64,000 nucleotides of DNA, from contig NZ_PCOY01000004.1 in NCBI RefSeq assembly GCF_002979475.1, positions 1 through 64,000 of the forward strand, in the 5' to 3' direction. Below the pieces are notes generated by a model. It was not told the origin of the DNA and ran no database searches. It saw only the letters and a list, made by a program, of their open reading frames with translations. Shown piece after piece: positions 25,713 through 36,203 of the stretch. The stretch's first letter is position 1. Every line of letters begins with the position of its first letter. This stretch comes from Microbacterium sp. MYb62. Lineage in GTDB: Bacteria; Actinomycetota; Actinomycetes; Actinomycetales; Microbacteriaceae. The position numbers were made by a program, and so were the translations under genes.

Positions 25713-27107
25713 TCAGAGCACCGACTGCGCGCGTGTCAGCACATCCCGCAGGATCTGCTCGATCTCGCGGAACTCCGAAGGGCCGACCGTGAGCGGTGGT
25801 GCGAGTTGGATCACGGGGTCGCCGCGGTCGTCGGCGCGACAGTACAGGCCGGCCTCGAAGAGTGCGGGGGAGAGGAAGCCGCGCAGCAGCCGCTCGGACT
25901 CGGCTTCGTCGAAGGTCTCCTTAGTGGCCTTGTCCTTCACCAGCTCGATGCCGAAGAAGTATCCGTCACCGCGCACGTCGCCGACCAGCGGCAGGTCGAG
26001 CAGCTTCTCGAGTTCAGCGCGGAACAGCGGGGTGTTCTCGCGCACATGGGCGTTCAGCCCCTCCTCGTCGAAGATCGCCAGGTTCTCGAGGGCGACCGCG
26101 GCCGACACCGGGTGCCCGCCGAACGTGTAGCCGTGCGGGAAAGAGACATCGCTCTTCGAGAAGGGCTCGTAGATGCGATCGCTGATGATCGTCGCTCCGA
26201 TGGGAGAGTAGCCGCTCGTCATCCCCTTGGCGCACGTGATCATGTCGGGCACGTAGCCGAGGCCTGTGCAGGCGAAGGTGTGGCCGAGGCGCCCGAACGC
26301 GCAGATGACCTCGTCCGAGACGAGCAGCACGTCGTGGCGGTCGCAGATCTCGCGGACGCGGGCGAAATAGCCGGGAGGGGGCGGGAAGCAGCCGCCGGAG
26401 TTCTGTACGGGCTCCAGGAAGACCGCAGCGACGGTGTCGGCGCCTTCGAAGAGGATCATTTCCTCGATGCGGTCGGCCGCCCAGCGCCCGAAGGCCTCGA
26501 TGTCGTCGGCCGGTCCGCCCATCTCGGCCGCGCGATAGAAGTTCGTATTAGGCACGCGGAAGCCGCCGGGGGTGACCGGCTCGAACATCGACTTCATCGC
26601 CGGGATGCCGGTGATCGCCAGCGCTCCCTGCGGAGTGCCGTGGTAGGCCACCGCGCGCGAGATGACCTTGTGCTTGGCGGGCTTGCCCTGCAGCTTCCAG
26701 TAGTGCTTGGCCAGCTTGAACGCGGTCTCGACGGCCTCGCCGCCGCCGGTGGAGAAGAAGACCTTGTTGAGGTCCCCGGGCGCTTCGTCGGCGAGACGGT
26801 CGGCCAGTTCGATCGCCGCCGGGTGCGCGTACGACCACAGCGGGAAGAACGCCAGCTCGGAAGCCTGCGCCGCCGCGGCTTCGGCCAGTCGGCGGCGCCC
26901 GTGGCCGGCGTTCACCACGAAGAGCCCGGCGAGGCCGTCGAAGTACTCCTTGCCCTTGGCATCCCAGATCCGGTGCCCGTCGCCCTTGACGATGATGGGG
27001 ACGCCCGACTCGGCCATCGTGGACTGCCGGGTGAAGTGCATCCAGAGATGGTCCTTCGCCATCGTCTGCAGATCGGACTCGGAAGGGATGGTGCGTGCGG
27101 TGCTCAT
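25713..27107 (-). CDS. class III aminotransferase (SpuC/putrescine-pyruvate-like)
   Basis: A 464-residue PLP enzyme. Key segments are VFFSTGGGEAVETAFKLAKHYW near 118-140, LLVSDEVICAFGRLGHTF (PLP aspartate), ITCAKGMTSGYSPIGA (lysine), and HGYTFGGHPVSAA. Motif spacing resembles polyamine:pyruvate and beta-alanine:pyruvate aminotransferases such as SpuC. The start overlaps the Lrp-type regulator by 4 nt, so the regulator and enzyme are co-translated. It differs clearly from the other class III enzyme at 20930-22318. Confidence 0.88.
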   Translation of the reverse strand: MSTARTIPSESDLQTMAKDHLWMHFTRQSTMAESGVPIIVKGDGHRIWDAKGKEYFDGLAGLFVVNAGHGRRRLAEAAAAQASELAFFPLWSYAHPAAIELADRLADEAPGDLNKVFFSTGGGEAVETAFKLAKHYWKLQGKPAKHKVISRAVAYHGTPQGALAITGIPAMKSMFEPVTPGGFRVPNTNFYRAAEMGGPADDIEAFGRWAADRIEEMILFEGADTVAAVFLEPVQNSGGCFPPPPGYFARVREICDRHDVLLVSDEVICAFGRLGHTFACTGLGYVPDMITCAKGMTSGYSPIGATIISDRIYEPFSKSDVSFPHGYTFGGHPVSAAVALENLAIFDEEGLNAHVRENTPLFRAELEKLLDLPLVGDVRGDGYFFGIELVKDKATKETFDEAESERLLRGFLSPALFEAGLYCRADDRGDPVIQLAPPLTVGPSEFREIEQILRDVLTRAQSVL

Positions 27108-27571
27108 CTGGTCCCCCAGTTGTAGAGCTGCTTCTGCAGCTTGGCGTAGATGAAGGTCTCGGTGGAGAGGACGCCCTCGATGGGGCGGATGACGTCGTTG
27201 ATCAGCGCGAGCAGGTCGTCGTCGTCTTCGCAGACGACCTCGGCGAGCACGTCGAACGAGCCGACCGTGATGACGACGTAGTCGACGGCCTCGATCGCGG
27301 CGATGGCTTCCGCCACGCGCCGGGCATCACCGGACACCCGGACGCCGATCATCGCCTGGCGGTGGAAACCCAGCTGCATCGGATCGGTGACCGCGACGAT
27401 CTGCATGACGCCCGACTCGGTCAGGCGCTGCACCCGCTGTCGCACGGCCGCCTCGCTCATCCCGACCGTCCGACCGATGTCGGAGTACGAACGACGGCCG
27501 TCTTCCTGGAGCAGCTCGATGATCGTCTTGGAGACGGCATCGAGGGAGAGATGCTTCTTCGCCGGACTCAT
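27104..27571 (-). CDS. Lrp/AsnC-family regulator
   Basis: A 155-residue protein: winged helix-turn-helix in residues 10-60 (SKTIIELLQEDGRRSYSDIGRTVGMSEAAVRQRVQRL) then a RAM ligand-binding domain (VDYVVITVGSFDVLAEVVCEDDDDLL). It probably senses an amino acid or an amine-derived metabolite and controls the co-translated aminotransferase gene. Confidence 0.92.
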   Translation of the reverse strand: MSPAKKHLSLDAVSKTIIELLQEDGRRSYSDIGRTVGMSEAAVRQRVQRLTESGVMQIVAVTDPMQLGFHRQAMIGVRVSGDARRVAEAIAAIEAVDYVVITVGSFDVLAEVVCEDDDDLLALINDVIRPIEGVLSTETFIYAKLQKQLYNWGTR

Positions 27572-27655
27572 GGTGCGATCTTCGCACTCGAGAGTGCTCT
27601 CGGCAACCGATTCCGCGGGATCGACCGACTCAATCAGCGGAATCGGCGGAATCGT

Positions 27656-28831
27656 TCAGGATTCGAGCGGTCCCAGCAGGGCGCTCGCCGCGGTCGAATG
27701 CGCGGACTCGGGGTCGGAGGGATGGAACGCCCCCGCCAGCACGTCGCGGTAGAGCCGGGAGAGCTCATTCGCGGAGAAGTACGATCCGCCTCCCGCGACG
27801 AGCATCGCCTGGTCCACCACGTGCTTGGCCATCGTGATCGCCCGATGCTTGACGCCGGAGAGGAGCGGGAACCAGCGTGCGCCCTTGTCGGCGCGGTCGT
27901 CGACGTCGCGCGCGAGGGCTGCGATCTGCGGGGGGAGTGCGTCGTACGCGATGGCCATGTCGGCGATGCGCCACCGGATGTCGGGGTCCTGGCTGTATGC
28001 GAGTCCGGTCTTCTTCGAGTGCCGCTTCTGCGCCGTCGCCACAGCGAGTTCCAGCGCGCGACCGGCGATGCCGGTGTACACCGAGGCGAGCAGGATCTCG
28101 AACACCGAGAAGATGCCGAAGACGATCGGATCGGGGCTCGGACCCGGATCGATGCGCCGCACGACGTGCGCGGCATCCGCGATGGCGCCGTTCAGCCGGG
28201 TGGTCCGGCTCTGCGTCGCCCTCATGCCGAGCGTGTCCCAGTCGTCGGACGTGGCGACGGCGTCCGTCCGCTCGACGAATGCGAACACGAGCTTCGGCGC
28301 GTCGGCGCTCGTGGTGTCGAGACCATGCAGCCCGAGCCGCGTCCACACCGGCGCGAGCGACGTGAAGATCTTGGTGCCCGTGAACGCGTAGCCGCCGTCG
28401 TCATCGGGCACCGCGGCGGTGTCGCTGCCGAACAGGACGAGGTCGTTGCCGCCCTCGCTGATGCCGAACGCGAAGACCTCGCCCGCCACCGCGCCGTCCT
28501 GCACGAACTCGAGGCCGGGAACGCCGCGGTCCGAGAAGACCTTCGCGACGCCGGTCCACACGAGGTGCATGTTGATCGCCAGGGCCGTCGCCGGAGCAGC
28601 GCCGGCGAGGCGCTGCTGCAGGATCGCGGCCTCGGCGAGACCGAGCCCTGCGCCGCCGCGCGCGGTCGGCACCAGGATCGACAGGTATCCCGCGGCCCGC
28701 AGCTCGTCGAGGTCCTGCTGCGGGAAGGTGTTCTCGCGGTCGTGGATCGGCGCGCGCTCGCGGATGCGTTCGATCAGGTCGTCGGGGAGGAAGACGGTGG
28801 GGTCGAACGGAGTGGGGTCGAACGTGCTCAT
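27656..28831 (-). CDS. acyl-CoA dehydrogenase-like flavoprotein
   Basis: A 391-residue protein of the acyl-CoA dehydrogenase fold. The N-terminal helical domain (residues 15-110) contains LRAAGYLSILVPTARGGAGLGLAEAA; the central beta domain has GGYAFTGTKIFTSLAPVWTRLG. The C-terminal half is helical (ALELAVATAQKR, MAKHVVDQAMLVAGGGSYF). The usual catalytic glutamate is not obvious, so it could be a dibenzothiophene- or nitroalkane-type flavin monooxygenase or oxidase. The ATG overlaps the hydrolase stop by 4 nt. Confidence 0.82.
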   Translation of the reverse strand: MSTFDPTPFDPTVFLPDDLIERIRERAPIHDRENTFPQQDLDELRAAGYLSILVPTARGGAGLGLAEAAILQQRLAGAAPATALAINMHLVWTGVAKVFSDRGVPGLEFVQDGAVAGEVFAFGISEGGNDLVLFGSDTAAVPDDDGGYAFTGTKIFTSLAPVWTRLGLHGLDTTSADAPKLVFAFVERTDAVATSDDWDTLGMRATQSRTTRLNGAIADAAHVVRRIDPGPSPDPIVFGIFSVFEILLASVYTGIAGRALELAVATAQKRHSKKTGLAYSQDPDIRWRIADMAIAYDALPPQIAALARDVDDRADKGARWFPLLSGVKHRAITMAKHVVDQAMLVAGGGSYFSANELSRLYRDVLAGAFHPSDPESAHSTAASALLGPLES

Positions 28832-29586
28832 GCCAGTGCCTCCAGAAGCTGCCGGATGGATTCCTCGGGGCGGTCGCGATGCAGGGAGTGTCCCGCGCCC
28901 TCGACAACGGAGAGGGTGATCAGCGGGTTCGCTGCGAGCACTTCGGCCGCGAGGTCGCCCGCGAAGATGCTGTAGACGGCGGGGTCGGCGCCGATCACAT
29001 GCGTGGGCACGGTGAGGCGCGCAGCCTCGGCTCGCACGTCCCACGGCTGATTCTGGGCGCTGGTCTGCTCCACCGCCCACGCGCTCGCACGCCGCACGGC
29101 GTCTACCTTGAGCTCCTGGTCCTGCGGATGCCAGTGCGGGTGCTCCTGCTGCACGACCTCGAGCCGGGTGTCGGCGAATGCGCGCTCCTGGCTCCGACGG
29201 ACGATCGCCGCATCGCGACCGTCCACGTGGATCGCGGGGTCGATGAGCACCAGACGCCGGGTCCATTCCGGAGCGGATGCCGCGGCGACCGTGCTCGATG
29301 CGCCACCGAGGGAATGGCCGATGACGGCATCCCAGGAGCCGCCGCCCTCCGGGAGCGTCGCGGCGAGGTCGGCACCGTATGCCGCGACCGAGTAGTCGAG
29401 GGAGCGCGGGGCATCGCCGTGACCCCGGAGATCGACGGCTGTGGCGTGCCACCCGGCCTCGGCGAGAGCGTCGCCGAGGCGCCACATCAGTGCGCCGGAG
29501 GAACCGAGACCGTGAACCAGGAGAGCCCGCCGAGAGGCCGACGGGGACCCCCATGAGATGCGAGGCAGGGTGAGCGGTGCAGGCAT
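28828..29586 (-). CDS. alpha/beta hydrolase
   Basis: A 252-residue alpha/beta-hydrolase. The oxyanion segment LLVHGLGSSGALMW is near residues 22-35, the nucleophile elbow is GHSLGG (near residue 90), and the catalytic histidine is in EGAGHSLHRDRP near the end. First gene of a two-gene operon with the acyl-CoA dehydrogenase-like protein. A TAGGCT box stands 6 nt before the ATG. The substrate, probably an ester or thioester, is unknown. Confidence 0.85.
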   Translation of the reverse strand: MPAPLTLPRISWGSPSASRRALLVHGLGSSGALMWRLGDALAEAGWHATAVDLRGHGDAPRSLDYSVAAYGADLAATLPEGGGSWDAVIGHSLGGASSTVAAASAPEWTRRLVLIDPAIHVDGRDAAIVRRSQERAFADTRLEVVQQEHPHWHPQDQELKVDAVRRASAWAVEQTSAQNQPWDVRAEAARLTVPTHVIGADPAVYSIFAGDLAAEVLAANPLITLSVVEGAGHSLHRDRPEESIRQLLEALA

Positions 29587-29592
29587 GGCACC

Positions 29593-29598
29593 AGCCTA
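29593..29598 (-). promoter_or_regulatory. -10 box TAGGCT of a leaderless promoter
   Basis: On the minus strand TAGGCT lies 6 nt before the ATG of the alpha/beta hydrolase gene. Confidence 0.5.
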
Positions 29599-29650
29599 CG
29601 ACCGGCCGGGTACGCGGTCGCCGCTGCGACCACGGGAACCGGGCGGGGCG

Positions 29651-30574
29651 TCAGCCGTGCGGCACCAGCGGCGGGAGGTCCGCGGCGATCCTCAGCACCC
29701 GCTCCGCCGCGGCGTGCCCGGCGGAGAGTCGTGCGGCGAGGTCCGCTCCCTCCAGCGTCGCCGCCAGGAAGCCGGAAGCGAACGCGTCTCCCGCGCCGAC
29801 CGGCTCGACGACCTCGACCACGGGGGCGGGCACGAAGACCGGCTCGGCATCGCCGTCGAAGGCGGTGGCTCCGACGTCGCCGTCCTTGACGACCAGCAGT
29901 GCGCAGTTCGGCAGGAAGGCACGGATCTCGGCCGGGGTCACCGTGCCCCAGATGCGCTCGGCCTCGTCGCGGCCGACGAAGGTGATGTCGGCGGCGTCCG
30001 CCAGGCGCGCCAGGGTGTCGGCGGCATCCTCCTTGCTCCACAGGGGGCGACGGTCGTTCACATCGAACGACACGAGGGCGCCGGCCGTGCGCGCGTCGGC
30101 GAAGAGCCGGTCGACCATCTCGCTGCACGACGCGGAGAGTGCGGGGGTGATCCCGGTGGTGTGCACGATCCGCACGCCCTCGAGCTGCGACGCCGTCAGG
30201 AACCCCGGCTCCATGCGGGAGGCGGCCGAACCTCGCCGGTAGTAGTAGACGGAAGACGACTCGGCACCCGGGTCCTTGAACATCACTCCGGTCGAGGCGG
30301 CGTCATCGCGTTCGACCCACAGCTCCACGCCGCGGCGATCGAGCTCGGTGGCGACCCTGTCTCCGAGCGGGTCCGCGCCCAGACGTGAAGCCCACACGAC
30401 ACGGTGTCCGGTGGCGGCGACGCCGGCGGCCACGTTGGACTCGGCGCCGGCCAGGCCGATGGTCGCCTGGGCGGCATCGGCGAGTCGGTGATCGGTCGGG
30501 GTGATCAGCGCCATGGTCTCGCCGACGCAGACGATCTCGGGGGCAGAGGTCGGAGAGGAGGAGGAAGAGTTCAT
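29651..30574 (-). CDS. PfkB-family carbohydrate kinase (KDG-kinase-like)
   Basis: A 307-residue ribokinase/PfkB kinase. The N-terminal motif EIVCVGETMALITP, the glycine-rich GAESNVAAGVAATGHRVVWASRLGADPLG, and the C-terminal catalytic and anion-hole motif VEPVGAGDAFASGFLAA are clear. YYYRRGSAASRMEP resembles 2-dehydro-3-deoxygluconokinase. It phosphorylates a sugar or sugar acid with ATP. The ATG overlaps the MFS transporter stop by 4 nt, so transporter and kinase work as a pair. Confidence 0.88.
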   Translation of the reverse strand: MNSSSSSPTSAPEIVCVGETMALITPTDHRLADAAQATIGLAGAESNVAAGVAATGHRVVWASRLGADPLGDRVATELDRRGVELWVERDDAASTGVMFKDPGAESSSVYYYRRGSAASRMEPGFLTASQLEGVRIVHTTGITPALSASCSEMVDRLFADARTAGALVSFDVNDRRPLWSKEDAADTLARLADAADITFVGRDEAERIWGTVTPAEIRAFLPNCALLVVKDGDVGATAFDGDAEPVFVPAPVVEVVEPVGAGDAFASGFLAATLEGADLAARLSAGHAAAERVLRIAADLPPLVPHG

Positions 30575-31779
30575 GAAGGTGTGACCGCCAGGGGTTCGGT
30601 GTCGGGATGCGGGCTCGCGTCGCGGTGACGCAGGTCGGGGAAGGAACGGACGAAGACGACGGCGACGATCAGCCCGACCGCAGCGAAGATCGTGGCGGCC
30701 AGGTACGCACCGCGCCAGTCGCCGACGTCCACGAGGAAGCCGGCGACGGCGGATCCGGCGGCGGCGCCGATCAGCTGGCCGGTGCCTGCCCAGCCGAAGG
30801 CCTCTGCGGTCTCGCTGAACTTCACGCTGGCCGAGGTGATGGCGAAGAGCACGGCCAGAGCGGGAGCGATGCCGATGCCGGCGAGGATCAGGGTGCCGCC
30901 CAGCCAGAAGACGTTGAGCATGACCATCGTCAGGCCGAGGCCGATCGTCACGATCAGCAGTCGGCGCGCCATGGCCCACGGGCCGATGGGGATGTGACCG
31001 AAGGCCAGACCGCCGGCGAGGCTTCCTGCCGAGAACACGGCGAGCACGAGGCCGGCCGCGAGGCTTCCGTGCTCGAACGTCGCGACGACGCCGACCTCGA
31101 CGGCGGCGCAGGCTCCGATCAGCAGGAACCCGATCACGGTCGCCAGCAGCACGGGTGGCTTGAGCACGACCTTGCCGAGCGCGTTGCGGCTGCGCGGGAT
31201 GCGCACCCGCCCGACCTCGGGGGAGAGGATGAACCAGGCGCCGCCGCCGACGAGGATGATCGCCACCAGCAGCAGGCCTTCCGCGGTGCCGATCTGAGTC
31301 GAGACGAGCGTGATCACGACGGGGGCCAGCACCCAGATGATCTCCTGCAACGAGGCGTCGAGGGAGAACAGCGGTGTGAGGTTCGAGGAGTTCACGAGCT
31401 TGGGGTAGATGGTGCGGACCGCAGCCTGCACGGGCGGGGTCGAGAGCCCTGCCACCATTCCGAGCGCCATGTACCCCGGCACTTCGAGCGGGAGCAGGGC
31501 GAGGCACAGGACGGCAACGACGCACACCGACAGGGTGAGGGTGATCACCCGTCGCATGCCCCACACGCCCATCCAGCGGCTGGTGATGGGACCAGCGATC
31601 GCCTGGCCCACGCTGGTCGCGGCGAGGACCAGGCCTGCAGAGCCGTAGGACCCGGTCTGCTGCTCGACGTGCAGCAGGATCGCGAGAGACATCATCCCGT
31701 TGGGGAAGCGCGCGGTCAGCTGGGCAGCGATCATGCGCGCCACTCCCGGCGTGCGAAGAAGATCCCGGTATCCCGCCAC
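30571..31779 (-). CDS. MFS transporter
   Basis: About 402 residues with 12 predicted transmembrane helices. The N-terminal region reads DLLRTPGVARMIAAQLTARFPNGMMSLAILLH, and the inter-helix MGVWGMRRVITLTL carries the typical basic loop. The GTG at 31779 is chosen because TACCGT lies 6 nt upstream; the longer ORF would start inside the upstream intergenic region. Linked to the sugar kinase, but this subgroup also includes drug exporters, so the cargo is uncertain. Confidence 0.82.
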   Translation of the reverse strand: MAGYRDLLRTPGVARMIAAQLTARFPNGMMSLAILLHVEQQTGSYGSAGLVLAATSVGQAIAGPITSRWMGVWGMRRVITLTLSVCVVAVLCLALLPLEVPGYMALGMVAGLSTPPVQAAVRTIYPKLVNSSNLTPLFSLDASLQEIIWVLAPVVITLVSTQIGTAEGLLLVAIILVGGGAWFILSPEVGRVRIPRSRNALGKVVLKPPVLLATVIGFLLIGACAAVEVGVVATFEHGSLAAGLVLAVFSAGSLAGGLAFGHIPIGPWAMARRLLIVTIGLGLTMVMLNVFWLGGTLILAGIGIAPALAVLFAITSASVKFSETAEAFGWAGTGQLIGAAAGSAVAGFLVDVGDWRGAYLAATIFAAVGLIVAVVFVRSFPDLRHRDASPHPDTEPLAVTPS

Positions 31780-31785
31780 CAGACA

Positions 31786-31791
31786 ACGGTA
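31786..31791 (-). promoter_or_regulatory. -10 box TACCGT of a leaderless promoter
   Basis: TACCGT on the minus strand stands 6 nt before the GTG at 31779 and helped decide this start. Confidence 0.5.
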
Positions 31792-31857
31792 CCGGGCGGC
31801 GGGGGCGGCCGCCGAAGGGGCCGATGCGCGACACGCCCGCGACACGCCGAAAGGCGA

Positions 31858-32032
31858 TTTCCACAGGAATCCGAATGTCCGTGGGGGCCCGTAACGTCCC
31901 TCCTGTGGATGGATCGCTCACCGGGGCTTCCCAGCCGCGATTTCACGCGGTTCGAGGGCCTCCGGGAGAGGGCTCGACCTGTGGAAGAAACGGTGGAGAA
32001 CCTGTGTTGTATCTGTAGAGAACGGTGGATAA
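31858..32032. promoter_or_regulatory. nrd leader region with DnaA-box-like sites
   Basis: The 390-nt gap (31780-32169) before nrdH holds no ORF I can support. It carries five variants of TGTGGAtaa, the reverse complement of the DnaA box: 31858-31866 (reverse), 31904-31912, 31980-31988, 31992-32000 and 32024-32032. The last, GGTGGATAA, differs from consensus at one position. AT-rich CATATGTAGTATTG at 32083-32096 may be the promoter or an NrdR site. Confidence 0.5.
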
Positions 32033-32169
32033 CTACAAGGATGTAACTACTACCCCTTGTGGTCGCCCCCAATGTCGGTCCCCATATGTAGTATTGAAGT
32101 CCCGGCAGGGGGTCTACCGGGAAACAGCCTGATGAGAAGCAGGCCAGAGATTTGAGGGGTTACGAAAAG

Positions 32170-32403
32170 ATGTCGATCACGGTCTACACAAAGCCTTCCT
32201 GCGTTCAGTGCAACGCCACCTACCGTGCCCTCGATGCCAAGGGCATCGAGTACGAGATCCTCGACCTGTCGGAAGACCCGACGGCGCTCGAGCAGGTCAA
32301 GGCACTCGGCTACATGCAGGCACCCGTCGTCGTCACCGACGAGGGGCACTGGTCGGGCTTCCGCCCCGACAAGATCGACGAGCTCGCCTCCCGTCTGGCG
32401 TGA
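32170..32403 (+). CDS. nrdH: NrdH-redoxin
   Basis: A 77-residue glutaredoxin-like electron donor for class Ib ribonucleotide reductase. It has the redox motif CVQC near residues 11-14 and the NrdH C-terminal region SGFRPDKIDEL. GAGGGG lies 10 nt before the ATG at 32170; an earlier in-frame ATG at 32152 lacks a ribosome site. First gene of nrdHIEF. Confidence 0.96.
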   Translation: MSITVYTKPSCVQCNATYRALDAKGIEYEILDLSEDPTALEQVKALGYMQAPVVVTDEGHWSGFRPDKIDELASRLA

Positions 32404-32409
32404 TGTCGC

Positions 32410-32844
32410 ATGAGCGCCGTCGCGACCGCAGCGCCGCTCCTGATCTACTTCTCGAGCGTCTCGGGTAACACCGCGCGGTTCATCGAGAAGCTCGGGCTCC
32501 CATCCCGACGCATCCCCCTCCATCGACACGAAGAAGACCTCGTCATCGACGAACCCTTCGTACTGGTCACCCCCACCTACGGCGGGGGAGCGGGGCGCGG
32601 CGTCGAGAAGGGCGCAGTTCCGAAACAGGTGATCCGGTTTCTCAACGACGAGCGCAACCGGCGCCACATCCGCGGCGTGATCTCCGCGGGCAACACCAAC
32701 TTCGGCGATGCCTTCTGCCTCGCCGGTGACATCATCAGCCGCAAGTGCCACGTGCCTCACTTGTATCGGCTCGAGATCTTCGGCACACAAGACGATGTGG
32801 ATCGCGTGAGCGACGGATTGGAACGACGGTGGCAGCTTCAGTGA
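32410..32844 (+). CDS. nrdI: NrdI flavodoxin
   Basis: A 144-residue flavodoxin that supplies the oxidant for assembly of the dimanganese-tyrosyl cofactor in NrdF. The FMN phosphate loop is [12 protein letters not shown], and the NrdI signatures TPTYGGGAG and [12 protein letters not shown] are present. It follows nrdH by 6 nt and overlaps nrdE by 4 nt. Confidence 0.96.
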   Translation: MSAVATAAPLLIYFSSVSGNTARFIEKLGLPSRRIPLHRHEEDLVIDEPFVLVTPTYGGGAGRGVEKGAVPKQVIRFLNDERNRRHIRGVISAGNTNFGDAFCLAGDIISRKCHVPHLYRLEIFGTQDDVDRVSDGLERRWQLQ

Positions 32845-34985
32845 CCGAGACAGTGGCATTCAAGGCGAACCCCTCCTACGAGGGACTCGACTATCACGCC
32901 CTCAACGCGATGCTCAACCTGTACGACGCGAACGGGAAGATCCAGTTCGACGCCGACAAGCGCGCCGCGCGGGAGTACTTCCTGCAGCACGTGAACCAGA
33001 ACACGGTGTTCTTCCACTCGCTCAAGGAGCGCCTGGACTACCTCGTGGAGAAGGAGTACTACGAGGGCGCCGTCATCGAGAAGTACTCGATGGAGTTCAT
33101 CCAGAAGCTCAACGACCTCGCCTACGGCAAGAAGTTCCGCTTCGAGACCTTCCTCGGTGCGTTCAAGTACTACACGAGCTACACGCTCAAGACGTTCGAC
33201 GGCAAGCGCTACCTCGAGCGCTTCGAGGACCGTGTCGTGATGACCGCCCTCGGCCTCGCCGACGGCGATGAGAAGCTCGCGGTCGCGCTCGTCGAGGAGA
33301 TCATCTCCGGCCGCTTCCAGCCGGCCACCCCGACCTTCCTCAACGCCGGCAAGGCGCAGCGCGGCGAGCTCGTCAGCTGCTTCCTGCTGCGCATCGAAGA
33401 CAACATGGAGTCGATCGCGCGCGGCATCAACTCCGCCCTGCAGCTCTCCAAGCGCGGCGGCGGCGTGGCTCTGCTGCTCTCGAACATCCGCGAGTCGGGT
33501 GCGCCGATCAAGCAGATCGAGAACCAGTCCTCGGGCATCATCCCCGTGATGAAGCTCCTCGAAGACAGCTTCAGCTACGCCAACCAGCTCGGTGCGCGTC
33601 AGGGCGCCGGCGCGGTGTACCTCAACGCCCACCACCCCGACATCATGCGCTTCCTCGACACCAAGCGTGAGAACGCCGACGAGAAGATCCGCATCAAGAC
33701 GCTGTCGCTGGGTGTCGTCGTGCCCGACATCACGTTCGAGCTCGCCAAGAACGACGAGGACATGTACCTGTTCTCGCCGTACGACGTCGAGAAGGTCTAC
33801 GGCGTGCCGTTCGGCGACATCTCGGTCACCGAGAAGTACCGCGAGATGGTCGACGACCCGCGCATCAAGAAGACCAAGATCAATGCGCGCGAGTTCTTCC
33901 AGACCGTCGCCGAGATCCAGTTCGAGTCCGGCTACCCGTACGTCATGTTCGAAGACACGGTGAACAAGGCCAACCCGATCAAGGGTCGGATCAACATGTC
34001 CAACCTCTGCAGCGAGATCCTGCAGGTGAACACGCCGACCACGTACAACGACGACCTGTCGTACGACAACATCGGCAAGGACATCTCCTGCAACCTCGGC
34101 TCGATGAACATCGCGCTGTCGATGGATGCCGACGACCTCGGCCAGACGGTCGAGACGGCGATCCGTGCGCTCACCGCGGTCAGCGACCAGAGCCACATCG
34201 GCTCGGTGCGTTCGATCGAAGACGGCAACGACCGCTCTCACGCGATCGGCCTCGGCCAGATGAACCTGCACGGCTACCTCGCTCGCGAGCACGTGTACTA
34301 CGGCTCCGAAGAGGGCATCGACTTCACGAACATCTACTTCTACACGGTGCTGTTCCACGCGCTGCGTGCGTCGAACAACCTGGCCATCGAGCGCGGCACG
34401 ACGTTCGACGGGTTCGAGGACTCGACCTACGCGTCTGGCGCGTTCTTCGACAAGTACATCGACCAGGCGTGGGTCCCCGCGACCGAGAAGGTCAAGGAGC
34501 TGTTCGCCGGCAAGCACATCCCGACGCAGGACGACTGGGCCGAGCTGAAGGCTTCCATCCAGAAGCACGGCATCTACAACCAGAACCTGCAGGCCGTTCC
34601 GCCGACCGGTTCGATCTCGTACATCAACAACTCGACGTCGTCGATCCACCCGATCGCGTCGAAGATCGAGATCCGCAAGGAAGGCAAGCTCGGTCGCGTC
34701 TACTACCCGGCGGCGTTCATGACGAACGACAACCTGGAGTACTACCAGGACGCGTACGAGATCGGCTACGAGAAGGTCATCGACACGTACGCGGCTGCCA
34801 CGCAGCACGTCGACCAGGGTCTGTCGCTGACGCTGTTCTTCAAGGACACCGCCACCACGCGCGACATCAACAAGGCGCAGATCTACGCATGGCGCAAGGG
34901 CATCAAGACGATCTACTACATCCGCCTGCGTCAGCTGGCGCTCGAGGGCACCGACATGGCCGAGTGCGTCTCGTGCATGCTCTGA
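32841..34985 (+). CDS. nrdE: class Ib ribonucleotide reductase, alpha subunit
   Basis: Catalytic subunit of about 714 residues that reduces NDPs to dNDPs. Clear signatures include [20 protein letters not shown] (first redox cysteine), NLCSEI (the radical cysteine region), [10 protein letters not shown] and the C-terminal CVSCML that exchanges electrons with NrdH. The GTG at 32841 overlaps the nrdI stop (GTGA); a GTG at 32829 is an alternative. It lacks the ATP-cone of class Ia enzymes. Confidence 0.97.
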   Translation: MTETVAFKANPSYEGLDYHALNAMLNLYDANGKIQFDADKRAAREYFLQHVNQNTVFFHSLKERLDYLVEKEYYEGAVIEKYSMEFIQKLNDLAYGKKFRFETFLGAFKYYTSYTLKTFDGKRYLERFEDRVVMTALGLADGDEKLAVALVEEIISGRFQPATPTFLNAGKAQRGELVSCFLLRIEDNMESIARGINSALQLSKRGGGVALLLSNIRESGAPIKQIENQSSGIIPVMKLLEDSFSYANQLGARQGAGAVYLNAHHPDIMRFLDTKRENADEKIRIKTLSLGVVVPDITFELAKNDEDMYLFSPYDVEKVYGVPFGDISVTEKYREMVDDPRIKKTKINAREFFQTVAEIQFESGYPYVMFEDTVNKANPIKGRINMSNLCSEILQVNTPTTYNDDLSYDNIGKDISCNLGSMNIALSMDADDLGQTVETAIRALTAVSDQSHIGSVRSIEDGNDRSHAIGLGQMNLHGYLAREHVYYGSEEGIDFTNIYFYTVLFHALRASNNLAIERGTTFDGFEDSTYASGAFFDKYIDQAWVPATEKVKELFAGKHIPTQDDWAELKASIQKHGIYNQNLQAVPPTGSISYINNSTSSIHPIASKIEIRKEGKLGRVYYPAAFMTNDNLEYYQDAYEIGYEKVIDTYAAATQHVDQGLSLTLFFKDTATTRDINKAQIYAWRKGIKTIYYIRLRQLALEGTDMAECVSCML

Positions 34986-35013
34986 CCTGTTGCTGACCTG
35001 AGAACGCGGCTGA

Positions 35014-36012
<999 letters not shown>

Positions 36013-36043
36013 GGTTCGGATAGGCGCGTAATTCGCGACTCCG

Positions 36044-36090
36044 AAGCCCCCGGAGGATCGCTCATATCGAGCGGTTCACCGGGGGTTTCT
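36044..36090 (+). terminator. nrd operon terminator
   Basis: AAGCCCCCGG (36044-36053) pairs with CCGGGGG plus TTT (36079-36088), and the loop holds a further CGCTC...GAGCG pairing. A T-rich TTTCTTC tail follows, 31 nt after the nrdF stop. Confidence 0.85.
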
Positions 36091-36203
36091 TCGTGTCCGT
36101 CCGCGTTCTGCCCGCATTGCGAGAACTGGCCGCTCGTCGAGTTCAGGCGGTTCGCATGGAGTGCATCTGGCAACCCCTGAGACGTGTCCCGCGCGGGCCG
36201 CTG

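Noticed and set aside
29651..31921. A single 756-codon protein covering sugar kinase and transporter
   Set aside because: The first part is the out-of-frame shadow of the MFS gene. The kinase has its own start at 30574, which overlaps the transporter stop.
32033..32169. Cobalamin riboswitch before nrdH
   Set aside because: The conserved B12-box and core helices cannot be recognised; class Ib operons normally lack one.
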